Source: Bacteroidaceae bacterium
GTDB lineage: Bacteria; Bacteroidota; Bacteroidia; Bacteroidales; Bacteroidaceae
DNA length: 64,000 bases
Reading direction: 5' to 3'
Assembly: GCA_024684455.1 (NCBI GenBank)
Contig: JAIKWU010000079.1
Span: 1 to 64,000 of the forward strand
The notes under the pieces were generated by a model. It searched no databases, was not told where the DNA came from, and saw nothing but the letters and a program-made list of their open reading frames with translations. A program made the translations under genes and the position numbers. Shown here one piece after another: positions 1 to 9,307 of the stretch (the stretch's first letter is position 1; the number at the start of each line of letters is the position of its first letter).

Positions 1-1086
1 CCGGGCTTCGAAGGCACCTACGACTATTTCGAGGAATGGATCGACCGCGACGTCGCCGACATGGTTCGCCGCGACCGCTGTCACCCCTCCATCTTCCTGT
101 GGAGCATCGGCAACGAAGTCGATTATCCCAACGACCCCTACTCTCACCCCGTGCTCAACGGCGACAAGGACATGACACAGCCCGTCTATGGAGGCTACAA
201 GCCCGAGCAGCCCAACGCCGAACGCATCGGCATCATCGCCCAGCGACTTGCTAAGGTCGTGCGCTCCATCGACACCTCGCGCCCCGTCACGGGAGCCTTG
301 GCTGGCGTCGTCATGTCCAACGAGACCGCCTATCCCGAAGCCGTCGATGTCGTCGGTTACAACTACACCGAGAGCCGCTATGTCGAGGACCACAAGCGCT
401 ATCCCAAGCGCATCATCTATGGCTCTGAGAACCGCCACGACCAGGCTGCCTGGGATGCTGTGACGAAGAACGAACACATCTTCGGCCAGTTCCTCTGGAC
501 TGGCATTGACTATCTGGGCGAGAGCGGACCGTGGCCTGCACGCGGCAGCGAGGCAGGACTCATCGACCTCGCAGGCTTCGTCAAGCCTCAAGGCTGGATG
601 CGAGCCCGCATGTGGGGTGCTGCCCTGCCCGACTCCATCGTCCGTCTCTTTGCCGAAGGCATGCGAGCCCGACCTCAGTCGGGACGTCCCCATGCCCTGC
701 GTGTCTCGCTGCGCGAACCGATGAACACCCTGCGCAAAGGACGTGTGGCACAGGTCATCGTCGAAGTCGTCGATGACAAAGGTCGACTGGTCTGGCTTGC
801 CGACAACGAAATCAGTTGTCGCATCCAAGGCCCGGCCCGTTTGCTCGGCATGGAGAACGGCAACATCCGCGACACTCGTGACCTGCTGACGCAACGCTGT
901 CGTGTGAAGAACGGCCGTCTCGTTGCCTATATCACCGTCGGTGAGGAACAGCGTCAAGGCGGAGGCAACTACCGTCGGGGCGAAACCCGCCGCGACCCAC
1001 AACTGCCGCCAGGACACGCAGTCATCACCTTCTCTTCGCCTCTCCTCGATGAGGCCCGACTCGGCATCGGAGTCGAAAAACCCTGA
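1..1086 (+). CDS. Glycoside hydrolase family 2 enzyme, C-terminal part (5' end outside window)
   Basis: The frame is open from base 1 and ends in TGA at 1084-1086, so the N-terminal part is missing. The visible start covers the GH2 TIM-barrel segment with RRDRCHPSIFLWSIGNEV; the Glu of GNE is the expected acid/base. IIYGSENRHD probably holds the nucleophile Glu. After the barrel there is a beta-sandwich extension (VEVVDDKGRLVWLADNEI, then GPARLLGMENGN) typical of GH2 beta-galactosidase or beta-glucuronidase relatives. The substrate cannot be told from this fragment. The neighbouring GH43 and lyase-like genes suggest a role in plant or host glycan breakdown. Family call is firm, specificity is open. 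Confidence 0.9.
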   Translation, partial: PGFEGTYDYFEEWIDRDVADMVRRDRCHPSIFLWSIGNEVDYPNDPYSHPVLNGDKDMTQPVYGGYKPEQPNAERIGIIAQRLAKVVRSIDTSRPVTGALAGVVMSNETAYPEAVDVVGYNYTESRYVEDHKRYPKRIIYGSENRHDQAAWDAVTKNEHIFGQFLWTGIDYLGESGPWPARGSEAGLIDLAGFVKPQGWMRARMWGAALPDSIVRLFAEGMRARPQSGRPHALRVSLREPMNTLRKGRVAQVIVEVVDDKGRLVWLADNEISCRIQGPARLLGMENGNIRDTRDLLTQRCRVKNGRLVAYITVGEEQRQGGGNYRRGETRRDPQLPPGHAVITFSSPLLDEARLGIGVEKP

Positions 1087-1120
1087 TGGATTTTCTCCTC
1101 AAAGCGCATGGAGTAAAAAT

Positions 1121-1167
1121 GCTGGGCACTTGGCGTAAAAAATCCAAGTGCCCAGCGTTGCTTTTTT
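1121..1167. terminator. Hairpin terminator between convergent genes
   Basis: A perfect 13-bp stem (GCTGGGCACTTGG at 1121-1133 with its complement at 1144-1156) is followed on the + strand by GTTGC and six T. On the minus strand it is followed by ATTTTT, so it can serve both converging genes. Its two arms centre on 1127.5 and 1149.5, the same 22-bp step as the dispersed arrays described elsewhere in the window. Confidence 0.8.
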
Positions 1168-1183
1168 GTGTCTGTCGGCCGGC

Positions 1184-2524
1184 TTATTTGTAGTCGGGCT
1201 CTGCCTCGAAGGGAACGACGCGGTCGAAGGTGCGGAGCAGCCAGACGTTCCATGCGTCGAAGGGCGTAGCGGCATCCTCGGGATTTTCGACTATGTAGAG
1301 CATGGCCTCGCGCTGGGTGGCGTCGAAGTAGCGGAGCATATCGGAGTCGAGGGCATTGCGATGGAGCCAGCGGTAGTCGTGCTGCCCTGTGTCGTGCAGA
1401 CAAGCGACGGCTTCGGTGGGCAGGGTGTCCCATTCGGACGGGTCGTCGTTCTCAAAACGGGTGGCATAGAGGTTCAACCCAGTCTGGCTGCGACGGAAGG
1501 CGTAATCTTTCTCGTCGGGATACTCGCCGATGTGCAGCCGCTCGGCAGGATAGCCTTGGTAGTCGTAGATGACACAGCGCTGTTTGCCAGAATCAGGAAA
1601 TCCTTGGATTTCATGCCCTTCGATGATGACGGTCTGTCCCTTATCGTCCTTGTAGCGGCCGTTGCTCACACACTCTAACTTGAACTGCAGGCAGCCGACT
1701 TCATACCATCCGTTGTGGCCGCACATGGCCCACAGGGGCTGCTCGTTGCGGTCGTAGCAGACAGCCATCACCTCGTCCTTCACACGGCGCAGTTCGACGA
1801 CGCGGCCTGTGCGGGCATCGTGATAGCGATGGGCATCGTCGGCACGAAGCGTATAGGTCTCGAGCAGGGAGTCGTCGGTGAGGGTGCGCATCTCGCAGGT
1901 CAGGACGTCGGATGCCGTGGCGTCGGCATTGTCCTCGGGTTCGGCGACGACGAAGCGCTGGCGAAGGTTGCTGAAACTGGGATACTCGTCGAGCGAGGCC
2001 GGCTGTGTAGCCAGCCACTCGTAGCCCCGGGTTTCGAACAGTTGGTGAAGGTAGTTGGTGACGCAATCCTCCGCACCGCCGTCGTAGCCCTTGGGCGACG
2101 AACCGTCACTCACGGTCTTGAGGGTGGCATCGGGAAATTCGGCGATAAACGTCCAGGGAGCGTAACCATAGGCGTCGCCTTTCCAACTGGTCTTGTACCA
2201 GTCGGCCATGGCGTAGAGTTTCTTCTCCTTGATGAGATTATACACGTCGGTGAACACCTGCTCGTCGACCACCAGAGGCTGTGGCATGTTGGCAAGGTCG
2301 CGTTCTTCGACGTCCCAGAAGGTGAGCAGACCGCCTTCTTTGAGCGTATCAACGCGCCACAACTCGACGCGCATCGTGGTGTCCTCGGACATGCCACGGC
2401 CGCCAATGTACTGATAACGCTGCAACGGTCCTTCGGGCATCTCACTGAATTGCGGGTCACCAGACTCCACACAGGCTGTCATCATGACAGCAGGTAAGAG
2501 TGTCAGCAAAATAAACTTCTTCAT
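1184..2524 (-). CDS. Hypothetical lipoprotein
   Basis: The chosen start (codon 7 of the longest frame) gives MKKFILLTLLPAVMMTAC, a clear lipoprotein signal with lipobox MTAC, so the 446-residue product should be anchored in the envelope. I do not recognise the mature part. It is rich in W, Y and acidic residues with no obvious catalytic motif. It starts 7 bases beyond the stop of the GH43-like gene on the same strand, so the two are probably one transcript from the promoter near 3612-3642. A role beside glycan degradation is only inferred from that pairing. Confidence 0.75.
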   Translation of the reverse strand: MKKFILLTLLPAVMMTACVESGDPQFSEMPEGPLQRYQYIGGRGMSEDTTMRVELWRVDTLKEGGLLTFWDVEERDLANMPQPLVVDEQVFTDVYNLIKEKKLYAMADWYKTSWKGDAYGYAPWTFIAEFPDATLKTVSDGSSPKGYDGGAEDCVTNYLHQLFETRGYEWLATQPASLDEYPSFSNLRQRFVVAEPEDNADATASDVLTCEMRTLTDDSLLETYTLRADDAHRYHDARTGRVVELRRVKDEVMAVCYDRNEQPLWAMCGHNGWYEVGCLQFKLECVSNGRYKDDKGQTVIIEGHEIQGFPDSGKQRCVIYDYQGYPAERLHIGEYPDEKDYAFRRSQTGLNLYATRFENDDPSEWDTLPTEAVACLHDTGQHDYRWLHRNALDSDMLRYFDATQREAMLYIVENPEDAATPFDAWNVWLLRTFDRVVPFEAEPDYK

Positions 2525-2531
2525 ATCAATA

Positions 2532-3584
2532 TCATTGTTCATTTAACTTTTCAAGCCTTTTGTACTCCTTCTTTGTCAGACGCATAAAGGAGCCATGCTG
2601 TGGGGCACGTACACCGATGATGTCCTGCGGGTCGCGAAAGTTGCGAAGGTTTCGGTCAGCACGGCAGATGCGGTAGTGCTTTGGGTTGGAAGAGTATTCG
2701 ATATAGGCCACGCACCAACCATCATCGCCCACAAGTTGGAAGGCACTGCTGCCCTCACACTTCTTCTTTCCCTCGAAACTCACGTAGTCGTCCTCCACAG
2801 GCTCGCTCCACGGCCCTGTCAGGGCAGGGGCTGTGGCGGTGTAGATGCCAGGATGGCCACCTTCCTTCTTGATGAGCATGTGGTACAGGCCGTCGCTCTT
2901 GAGATAGTTGATGTCGGCATCGATGGTGGCATAGCCCCAGTCAAAAAGCAGGCGAGGCTTGGTCAGACGGGTGAACGAAGCATCGGCATAGGAATAGAAC
3001 ATGCGGTCGTACTCATCCTCAGCACGGTTCCAGAGCGAGTAGTAAATGAAGTAGCCGCCTTTCCGTCCGTCGGGCCATGTGTAGTTCGGGTCCCACACAA
3101 ACTGAGGTGCCCACACACGGTTGACCTTCGACCAGTCGCGATAGACATCGGGACTCTCAGGGTCGCAGAAGATAGAGGGCCCTTTTCTGAAGTCGAACGT
3201 GACGCTTTCCCACGTCAGCAGGTCCTTCGAGCGCAGCAGGTCGATGCCGTAGTTGTCCCAAATCTTCGATTTTGCCACACACATGTCGGTCGTTGTCATC
3301 AGATAGCCACGGCCGTCGTGGCTGCGGGCAATGAAGGCATCACGTGTGCCACCTTCGATGCGTGCGTGCTCTTGCGGGTCGAACACAGGACGTCCGCCGG
3401 CAACATCCTCGAAGTGCAGGCCGTCGCGGCTGATGGCGTAAGCCGTGTATTCGCCGTCGCCGCCCATGTGGCAGTAGAGGTAGCCATACGTACCTTTCAC
3501 GGGGTTCTGGGCTGGACGCTGCGCCCAAATGCTCTGTACCGCCAACACAGCCAGAGAGAAAAGACAGGTTTTGAGTGGTGTCAT
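2532..3584 (-). CDS. Secreted GH43-like (five-bladed beta-propeller) glycosidase
   Basis: 350 residues. Residues 1-21 form a signal peptide ending SIWAQ, so it is exported. The body has propeller-type repeats seen in GH43 and related families: GDGEYTAYAISRDGLHFED, GTRDAFIARSHDGRGYLMTTTD, DLLRSKDLLTWESV and VNRVWAPQFVWDP, then YFIYYSLW. Acidic residues in these blades would form the active site. The family acts on alpha-arabinosides or beta-xylosides, but members of this subgroup are poorly characterised and the substrate is not claimed. First gene of a two-gene unit with the downstream lipoprotein. Confidence 0.85.
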   Translation of the reverse strand: MTPLKTCLFSLAVLAVQSIWAQRPAQNPVKGTYGYLYCHMGGDGEYTAYAISRDGLHFEDVAGGRPVFDPQEHARIEGGTRDAFIARSHDGRGYLMTTTDMCVAKSKIWDNYGIDLLRSKDLLTWESVTFDFRKGPSIFCDPESPDVYRDWSKVNRVWAPQFVWDPNYTWPDGRKGGYFIYYSLWNRAEDEYDRMFYSYADASFTRLTKPRLLFDWGYATIDADINYLKSDGLYHMLIKKEGGHPGIYTATAPALTGPWSEPVEDDYVSFEGKKKCEGSSAFQLVGDDGWCVAYIEYSSNPKHYRICRADRNLRNFRDPQDIIGVRAPQHGSFMRLTKKEYKRLEKLNEQ

Positions 3585-3611
3585 AAGTAACGATTAACTG
3601 CTAAGTTTCTG

Positions 3612-3642
3612 CAAATATACTTCATTCTGGGCGAACGACAAA
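3612..3642 (-). promoter_or_regulatory. Promoter of the GH43-lipoprotein unit
   Basis: On the minus strand TTTG (3639-3642) lies 19 bases before TATATTTG (3612-3619), the Bacteroidetes housekeeping promoter form. It leaves a leader of about 20 bases before the start at 3584. Confidence 0.7.
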
Positions 3643-3660
3643 GCCGCACGGCAAAAAAGT

Positions 3661-3761
3661 GCAAGTGGTTGCAATTTTCACGCTAAGCACTTGGCGTCGT
3701 CACGCTAAGCACTTGGCGTCGTCACGCTAAGCACTTGGCATAAAAATTCCAAGCGTTTCGG
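3661..3761. repeat. 22-bp phased palindrome array, site 1
   Basis: Three near-identical copies of CACGCTAAGCACTTGGC have cores (AAGCACTT) centred at 3688.5, 3710.5 and 3732.5. Weaker units are centred at 3666.5 (GCAAGTGGTTGC) and 3754.5 (CCAAGCGTTTCGG). The step is exactly 22 bp throughout. The array lies between divergent genes, so it is not a simple terminator. Apart from the array and the two promoters, the 292-base gap 3585-3876 shows nothing else. Confidence 0.9.
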
Positions 3762-3834
3762 GTTCGAACCACACATAATTCGAAACCATGTGATTTTTCT
3801 TTCCGTTTTTTTCTTTTTTGAGTACATTTTTCAC

Positions 3835-3842
3835 TAATTTTG
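3835..3842 (+). promoter_or_regulatory. -7 element for the alginate-lyase-like gene
   Basis: TAATTTTG matches TAnnTTTG and would give a leader of about 30 bases before 3877. A TTTG lies 14 bases upstream, shorter than the usual 19-21 spacing, so only the -7 element is claimed. Confidence 0.55.
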
Positions 3843-3876
3843 CAGTGGAAACATGAACGAATAACACCTACAAAAC

Positions 3877-6858
3877 ATGAAAACTATTCAAAAACTATGG
3901 CTGGCGTGTGCCGTCATGCTGCTCGGTTCAGCAACGGCTCAGGCTCAGTCAAGCGCAGAGACACGGCTGGACGAGATAATCACCAATGCCACAGCGTATC
4001 TGGACACGTGCCAGATTGAAATGTACCCTTCGGGACTGGTGGAGAACCTGAGCGATGCCATCTTTGCAGCCAACAACCTGCGGGCTGGCGAAGCCACGAC
4101 TGTCGAACTGGGAAGCCAACGCACAAAGGTAAGTAATGCGCTTACGGCCCTAAAAGCGACTTTCGGCAAACGGGCTTTCAACCCCGACATCACTACTATG
4201 GACTATGACAGCCAGCGTGGTTTCATCCATCCTGGCGGACTGCACACGGCTGCCGACTTTGCTCGCATCAAGTCGCAACTGGCCAGCGGAAACACAAAGG
4301 TGAAGGAGGCATACAACGTGCTGAGAAATGCAGCCTATGCCCAGCCCAACGCCTATGTCGCGCCTGTAGAGACGGTAGTACGTGGTGGCGGTTCGGGCGA
4401 AAACTATATGTCGGCCGCTCGTGCCTCGACTATGGCCTACCAGAATGGTCTGCGCTGGCAAATCGAGGGCAACGAGGCCTGTGCCAAACAAGCCATCAAG
4501 ATTCTGAACGACTGGGCCAACGTGACCAAAGGCATCGGCGGTGACAGCAACTACGCCCTGGCTGCAGGCCTCTACGGCTATGCCTTTGCCCAAGCCGCCG
4601 AACTGGTGCGCGACTACGAAGGCTGGGCTCCAGAGGATTTCCAGAAGGTGTGTCAGTGGATGGTCGAAGTGTGGTATCGTTCCGCCATGGGTTTCCTGCG
4701 TGGACGAAACGGCACGTGGGAGAATGCTGGCAGATGGTGGCAGGCTCCTGGCCACTACTGGTCGAACTGGGGATTGTGCAATGCGCTGTGCATCATGTCC
4801 ATCGGTGTGCTGTGCGACGACGTGTTCATCTACAACCAAGGCCTGTCGTTCATCAAGCATGACCAGTGCGGCACCTTCACCGACCCACGCACGGCAAATC
4901 CTATCGTCAACGACGGTCTCACAGAGTTCTTCGGCAACCTCATCGTCACCACCACCGAAAGTGAACTTGAGACGGGCGCCTACGGCCGTCTCGGTCAGAT
5001 GAACGAGAGCGGACGCGACGGCGGCCATGCAGCCATGGCGCTCGGTCTGGCTGTCGATGTGGCCCACTTGGCTTACAACCAGGGCGACGACCTCTTTGCT
5101 TTCATGGACCATCGCCTTGCAGCCGGCATCGAATACACCGCTGCCTGCACACAGAGCGTGGAGAACCTTCCGTGGACCGACTACCTGTATGTCTCGAGCG
5201 GATACGCTGCCACCGACAGCCGTGCATGGAAGATGACCGAACCCGCATTGCCTGCCCACACACGCAACTACTGGGGCACCGTCATCGGTCATTACGAGGG
5301 TGTGAAAGGTGTGCGCATGCCGTTCTCCGAAACGACTTATGAGATGATGGGCATCGATGGGGGCGGCGCCGGTGCTACCAGCGGCGGCTACGACCACCTG
5401 GGCTACAGTGTGCTGATGAACACACGCGAGCCGCAACTCGCTCCTGCCGAACAGGTTCCGACCGAACTCTCCGGTCAAATTATCTTTAATGGGCAGACGC
5501 TGAAATACAACGAACTGGGCGGACTCGTCAACACCTATACCCGCAACAACACCGTGGCGGCTGTCAAGCCCGGTCAGACCGCACAACTCATTCCCGTATT
5601 GCCCGAAGGCGAAGAAGATACAGGCCTGTGGCGCTGGGACAGCGGCGAAACATCGAAGACGCTGGAGGTCAGCACCGACCACAGTCACGTGTACCGCGTC
5701 ACCTACACCAACGCTCGCGGCATCGAGAGCCAGCAGTGTTTCAGCATAGCCACACAGGGCGACTGCCGTCCGCAGGATGCTTCGACCACGATCGAACTCA
5801 ACGGTGAAGTCATCGGCACAGACGAGGCCACCGTCGATTACGGCACCGTGCTCACCTTGTCATGCACCTCACTCAGCGGAGGCGATGCCTTCAACTCATG
5901 CGTCTGGGACACAGGTGCCACGACAGCCAGCATCACCACCCAGCCCATCGTTCGCGACCGCGACTTCTATATGTGCTACCTCAATCAGGGAGGCGCTCAG
6001 ACCATCAAGCGCATACGCATCCACGTCAACTACTGTCACCAGCAAGTGACCGTGAACGGCACCGCCTATCCCGACGTCACGCAGATGATAGTCGAGCCTG
6101 GCGACCAGGTAGTCATCGGACCCTCCGTCCACAAGGACTACAGAAGTATGCAGTATGCGTGGGACAGCGGCGAGACTACCCGGACCCTGCAGTTTGACAA
6201 CATTCAGGCCAGCCAGTTGCGCACGCTCACCCTCACCGACGGCGAAGGCACGGAACACACCGTCAACTACCGCATCATGCTACACGACCCCGACGGCGAC
6301 GCCACCCTCGCACCAGGCAACTACCTCATCCGCCACGTCAGCACCGGCCAACTCCTGACAAATGCCGGCAGCGGCAACAGGGCCGTGTTCGCGGAGCAGG
6401 AAGATGGCGAGCCCTATGCACCAACGCAGTGCTGGATTATCAGCACCAACGACACCGAGAAGCAGTACAACATCCAGTCCGTGGCCGACAACTACTACCT
6501 CAGCGTCACTGTCAACACACGCGAGGCCGTGCAGACCTATCCCTACCGTTTCGAACACGCACTGGGCTCCGACCTCTATGCCATCCGTCTGAAGTCGGGA
6601 AAATACCTGTCGCTCACTGACAAAAACATCATTGACTACGCTTCTAAATCAGTGCTTGACGACTATCCGTTCCAGTTGATTTCTATCGGAGACATCACTC
6701 CTACAGCCATCGGAATTAGTACAAAAGACGAAGTCCAAAGTACGATTTATGACCTCAACGGACAGCGCCTGACATCGCTCCAGCGCGGCATCAACCTCGT
6801 GCGCCGCACTTTCTCAGACGGAAGCGTCGAGGTGAAAAAGGTGTTCCGTAGGCAATAG
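3877..6858 (+). CDS. Secreted multidomain alginate-lyase-like polysaccharide lyase with T9SS-type tail
   Basis: 993 residues. Signal peptide 1-24 (ending AQAQ); a short helical linker 25-105; an alpha-helical lyase-like domain about 110-500 with the signature NESGRDGGHAAMALG at 376-390 and conserved W/N/H-rich segments (RWWQAPGHYWSNWGLCN) seen in the alginate lyase superfamily; Ig-like segments about 520-800; a ricin-like segment (LAPGNYLIRHVSTGQLL) about 811-940; and a C-terminal sorting-like domain (IYDLNGQRLTSLQRGINLV). The fold family degrades uronate-containing polysaccharides; the actual polymer is unknown. A neighbour on the opposite strand carries the same lyase signature, which supports a shared substrate. 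Confidence 0.8.
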   Translation: MKTIQKLWLACAVMLLGSATAQAQSSAETRLDEIITNATAYLDTCQIEMYPSGLVENLSDAIFAANNLRAGEATTVELGSQRTKVSNALTALKATFGKRAFNPDITTMDYDSQRGFIHPGGLHTAADFARIKSQLASGNTKVKEAYNVLRNAAYAQPNAYVAPVETVVRGGGSGENYMSAARASTMAYQNGLRWQIEGNEACAKQAIKILNDWANVTKGIGGDSNYALAAGLYGYAFAQAAELVRDYEGWAPEDFQKVCQWMVEVWYRSAMGFLRGRNGTWENAGRWWQAPGHYWSNWGLCNALCIMSIGVLCDDVFIYNQGLSFIKHDQCGTFTDPRTANPIVNDGLTEFFGNLIVTTTESELETGAYGRLGQMNESGRDGGHAAMALGLAVDVAHLAYNQGDDLFAFMDHRLAAGIEYTAACTQSVENLPWTDYLYVSSGYAATDSRAWKMTEPALPAHTRNYWGTVIGHYEGVKGVRMPFSETTYEMMGIDGGGAGATSGGYDHLGYSVLMNTREPQLAPAEQVPTELSGQIIFNGQTLKYNELGGLVNTYTRNNTVAAVKPGQTAQLIPVLPEGEEDTGLWRWDSGETSKTLEVSTDHSHVYRVTYTNARGIESQQCFSIATQGDCRPQDASTTIELNGEVIGTDEATVDYGTVLTLSCTSLSGGDAFNSCVWDTGATTASITTQPIVRDRDFYMCYLNQGGAQTIKRIRIHVNYCHQQVTVNGTAYPDVTQMIVEPGDQVVIGPSVHKDYRSMQYAWDSGETTRTLQFDNIQASQLRTLTLTDGEGTEHTVNYRIMLHDPDGDATLAPGNYLIRHVSTGQLLTNAGSGNRAVFAEQEDGEPYAPTQCWIISTNDTEKQYNIQSVADNYYLSVTVNTREAVQTYPYRFEHALGSDLYAIRLKSGKYLSLTDKNIIDYASKSVLDDYPFQLISIGDITPTAIGISTKDEVQSTIYDLNGQRLTSLQRGINLVRRTFSDGSVEVKKVFRRQ

Positions 6859-6885
6859 GCCGTGTACCACATCGAAAAACAATGG

Positions 6886-6922
6886 CAAGTGCCTGGAATA
6901 GTTTTTCCAGGCACTTGTCGTT
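6886..6922. terminator. Hairpin terminator between convergent genes
   Basis: A perfect 13-bp stem CAAGTGCCTGGAA (6886-6898) pairs with 6905-6917. T-rich sequence on both sides suits termination in either direction. The arm centres (6890.5 and 6912.5) are again 22 bp apart. Confidence 0.75.
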
Positions 6923-6942
6923 GTTACAAGGGAGCGTTTGCT

Positions 6943-9285
6943 TTACTTTAGAAAGCGAAGACCTTCGACGTGGGAGCCGACGAACATGGGTACGTAGTCG
7001 GCAACGCTGTACCACGACGGCTTGCCCTGCATCGTGTCGTAGAGGGTACGGCCGTTGACCTTCAATCCCTCGAAGGTGACGTTGCGCACACAGCGGTCCT
7101 GACCGTAGCCTGTGATAATGGAGAGCGAGGGGACGGTGCCTTTGTAGCGGATGTTGCGCAGGGTGACGTTCTCGACGCTTCGGCCTGGAGCAGTACAGTA
7201 TTTCTGATTATATCCCACCTTGATCTGCACGACGCTGCCGCAGTCAATCTGGCTGATGCGGATGTTGTCGAAGAGGACGTCGCGCACGGTGTTGTTGTCG
7301 CCGCAGTTGATGGCGAGACAGCCCTGATAATCGACCTGCGGCTCCGCCTGTCCGAGGATGTCTATATTTTCGTAGGTCAAGCCGATGATGCTGTCGCCGA
7401 CGGCGGAGTTGCCGTGGATGCCGATGAAGATGGGGTGTGCGAGGTCGGCCCACAGGGTGGAGTTGCGCATACGGACGTTTCGGACACTGCCGCTGAAGCC
7501 TTTTCGCGTGGCATAGGCAGTAGTACAGTCGTCGCTGTTACGGCAGAAGACGCGGTCGAAGAGCACGTTGGAGGAGGCAAAGACGTTGAGCCCATCGCCC
7601 CATGAGGGCCAGGAGATGCTGCGGACATCATGCAAGGTGACGCCGTCGCTGCCTCCGATAGGACAGGTGTTCACAGTCAGACCATCGACGACGACGTTGC
7701 GGCTGCGGCTGACGTGACAGCCCTCGTAGCCGTCGGCGGGACGTGCGATGCCTCGTCCGAGGATGCTAACGTTCTCAGCGTCGTCAATGGCAAAGGTACC
7801 AGTGAAATAACTGCCTGGGGCACAATAGACAGTAGTGTTTGAGGGGATATGCAACACGGAGTCGGTGTAGAGCCCTGGTGCATAGTAGCGGAACTGACGG
7901 TGCTGCCGTCGAGCCTGCTTGCAGACTTCATCGACCGTGGGTGCAGGCTTCGAGGTGAAGAGCAGCAGGTTATTGGTGATGTCGCCGTCGAACTCGATGC
8001 TGAGATTCTCTGGCTGAAACAACATGAAACGCACGGTACTGTCGTTCTCGACATTGCAAATCACGCCGCGATAGTCTGGACGGATGCGTGCCGAACGGAA
8101 TTTTCGATGGCACACCACTCGGACAAAGACGTCGCCGGTGAAGTCGAACTGGGCGAAGGAGATGGAGGACAGGCGGTGACGGCCATCCTGCCAGGCGTTG
8201 ACCTTGGCATCGTAGGTATCGATACGAACCCAGTCCTGCTGGCCACGCGACTGCACATAGACGTCGTAGTCATGGCGAAGCGGTGCGCCGTCGGGGGCAG
8301 GACTGACCGACAAACGATGCAGTTTCACACCTTCTTTGACACCCTTGACACGGAACGAACGGCTCTCTGTGTTCTCGCTCACTTCGCCCCGCCGTTCTGC
8401 CTGTTGCGCCAGCGCAAGAATCTTGGCGGTGTAGGGCATCGACAGCCCTTTCCTGCCGACGTAATGGCGGTAGGGTTGTGCATAGATGTCACGGACGATG
8501 CCCCGCTGCATGGCCCCAGGCTCAGTCCAGTCACAGTAGAGCCCCGTGCAGTCCGTCCATGTGTGGAATGGCACCTCGTAGCCCAGGTTGTAGCGGGCTG
8601 TGTATTCTATACCGGCCATCAGGCGATTGTCGAGAGCACCCCAAAGGTCGTCGCCTTGTTCCCATGCCATTTCGCAGAGGTCGCACAGCGCACCCAGACC
8701 GAGTTGGGCATGTGCCTGGTCTCTGCCTGTTTCCTGACACTGCCCTGTCGCATCGACATAATGCGGCAGCGCACCGTTGTCGTTGGCGTGCAGATAGTAG
8801 TCAATGGCGGCCTTGTAAAGCGTATTGTCCTGCAGAAAGATGCCGCAAGCCATACGCAGACGGTTGACGATGGCTCCCCAGTTGCCGTTGGCATACGGAC
8901 TGTCGGCTTCGAACTGCTCCATCATCGGAATCAAGGCGCGGCGTATCATGGCCGACCATTCTGGAGTCTGATGGTCACGCAGCAGCGTCATGGCCCGCAC
9001 CAGATGGTAGGTCTGGATGGCGCAGAGCGGAGCGTCGTGACCGTCGAGGTGTTGCAATGTCGCGGCGTAGGCATTGATGATGTCGAGGGCAGGCGCAGCA
9101 TCACCCTTTTGGGCAAAGTCCAGCGCAGCACGCATGTCGCGCTCACTGCCTGTCTTCGAGGCTCTGTACGCTCCGTCGCGGGCCACCACGGCATAGGGGC
9201 CAGACATCTTGTACGGTGTCTGAGCCACAACATCGCCCAGCACAGTCAGCAGCAGGGCTGTCAAAAGAATGCGATTCTTTTTCAT
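6943..9285 (-). CDS. Secreted fusion: alginate-lyase-like domain plus GH28-like beta-helix
   Basis: 780 residues from the start giving MKKNRILLTALLLTVLG, a signal peptide ending VVAQ; a start four codons earlier is possible. Residues about 30-300 are alpha-helical with QETGRDQAHAQLGLG, the same lyase-superfamily signature as the 993-residue neighbour. A beta-rich linker follows (about 320-430). The C-terminal half is a right-handed parallel beta-helix with polygalacturonase-like turns (VDGLTVNTCP, WGDGLNVFASSNV, CRNSDDCTTA, FIGIHGN). SDDC and HGN recall GH28 catalytic motifs. Two activities on one uronate-rich polymer are plausible. It starts 22 bases after the MATE gene on the same strand. 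Confidence 0.75.
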   Translation of the reverse strand: MKKNRILLTALLLTVLGDVVAQTPYKMSGPYAVVARDGAYRASKTGSERDMRAALDFAQKGDAAPALDIINAYAATLQHLDGHDAPLCAIQTYHLVRAMTLLRDHQTPEWSAMIRRALIPMMEQFEADSPYANGNWGAIVNRLRMACGIFLQDNTLYKAAIDYYLHANDNGALPHYVDATGQCQETGRDQAHAQLGLGALCDLCEMAWEQGDDLWGALDNRLMAGIEYTARYNLGYEVPFHTWTDCTGLYCDWTEPGAMQRGIVRDIYAQPYRHYVGRKGLSMPYTAKILALAQQAERRGEVSENTESRSFRVKGVKEGVKLHRLSVSPAPDGAPLRHDYDVYVQSRGQQDWVRIDTYDAKVNAWQDGRHRLSSISFAQFDFTGDVFVRVVCHRKFRSARIRPDYRGVICNVENDSTVRFMLFQPENLSIEFDGDITNNLLLFTSKPAPTVDEVCKQARRQHRQFRYYAPGLYTDSVLHIPSNTTVYCAPGSYFTGTFAIDDAENVSILGRGIARPADGYEGCHVSRSRNVVVDGLTVNTCPIGGSDGVTLHDVRSISWPSWGDGLNVFASSNVLFDRVFCRNSDDCTTAYATRKGFSGSVRNVRMRNSTLWADLAHPIFIGIHGNSAVGDSIIGLTYENIDILGQAEPQVDYQGCLAINCGDNNTVRDVLFDNIRISQIDCGSVVQIKVGYNQKYCTAPGRSVENVTLRNIRYKGTVPSLSIITGYGQDRCVRNVTFEGLKVNGRTLYDTMQGKPSWYSVADYVPMFVGSHVEGLRFLK

Positions 9286-9307
9286 TATAATTATCATAGC
9301 ACGTTTT

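Noticed and set aside
3661-3761. CRISPR array
   Set aside because: The 22-bp repeats follow directly on each other with only a few bases between palindromes. There are no unique spacers of CRISPR size and no cas genes in the window.
4150-5688. Long minus-strand frame of 512 codons opposite the lyase-like gene
   Set aside because: It mirrors a well-supported secreted enzyme. Its product has no signal peptide, membrane pattern or family motif; GC-rich coding DNA produces such shadows.
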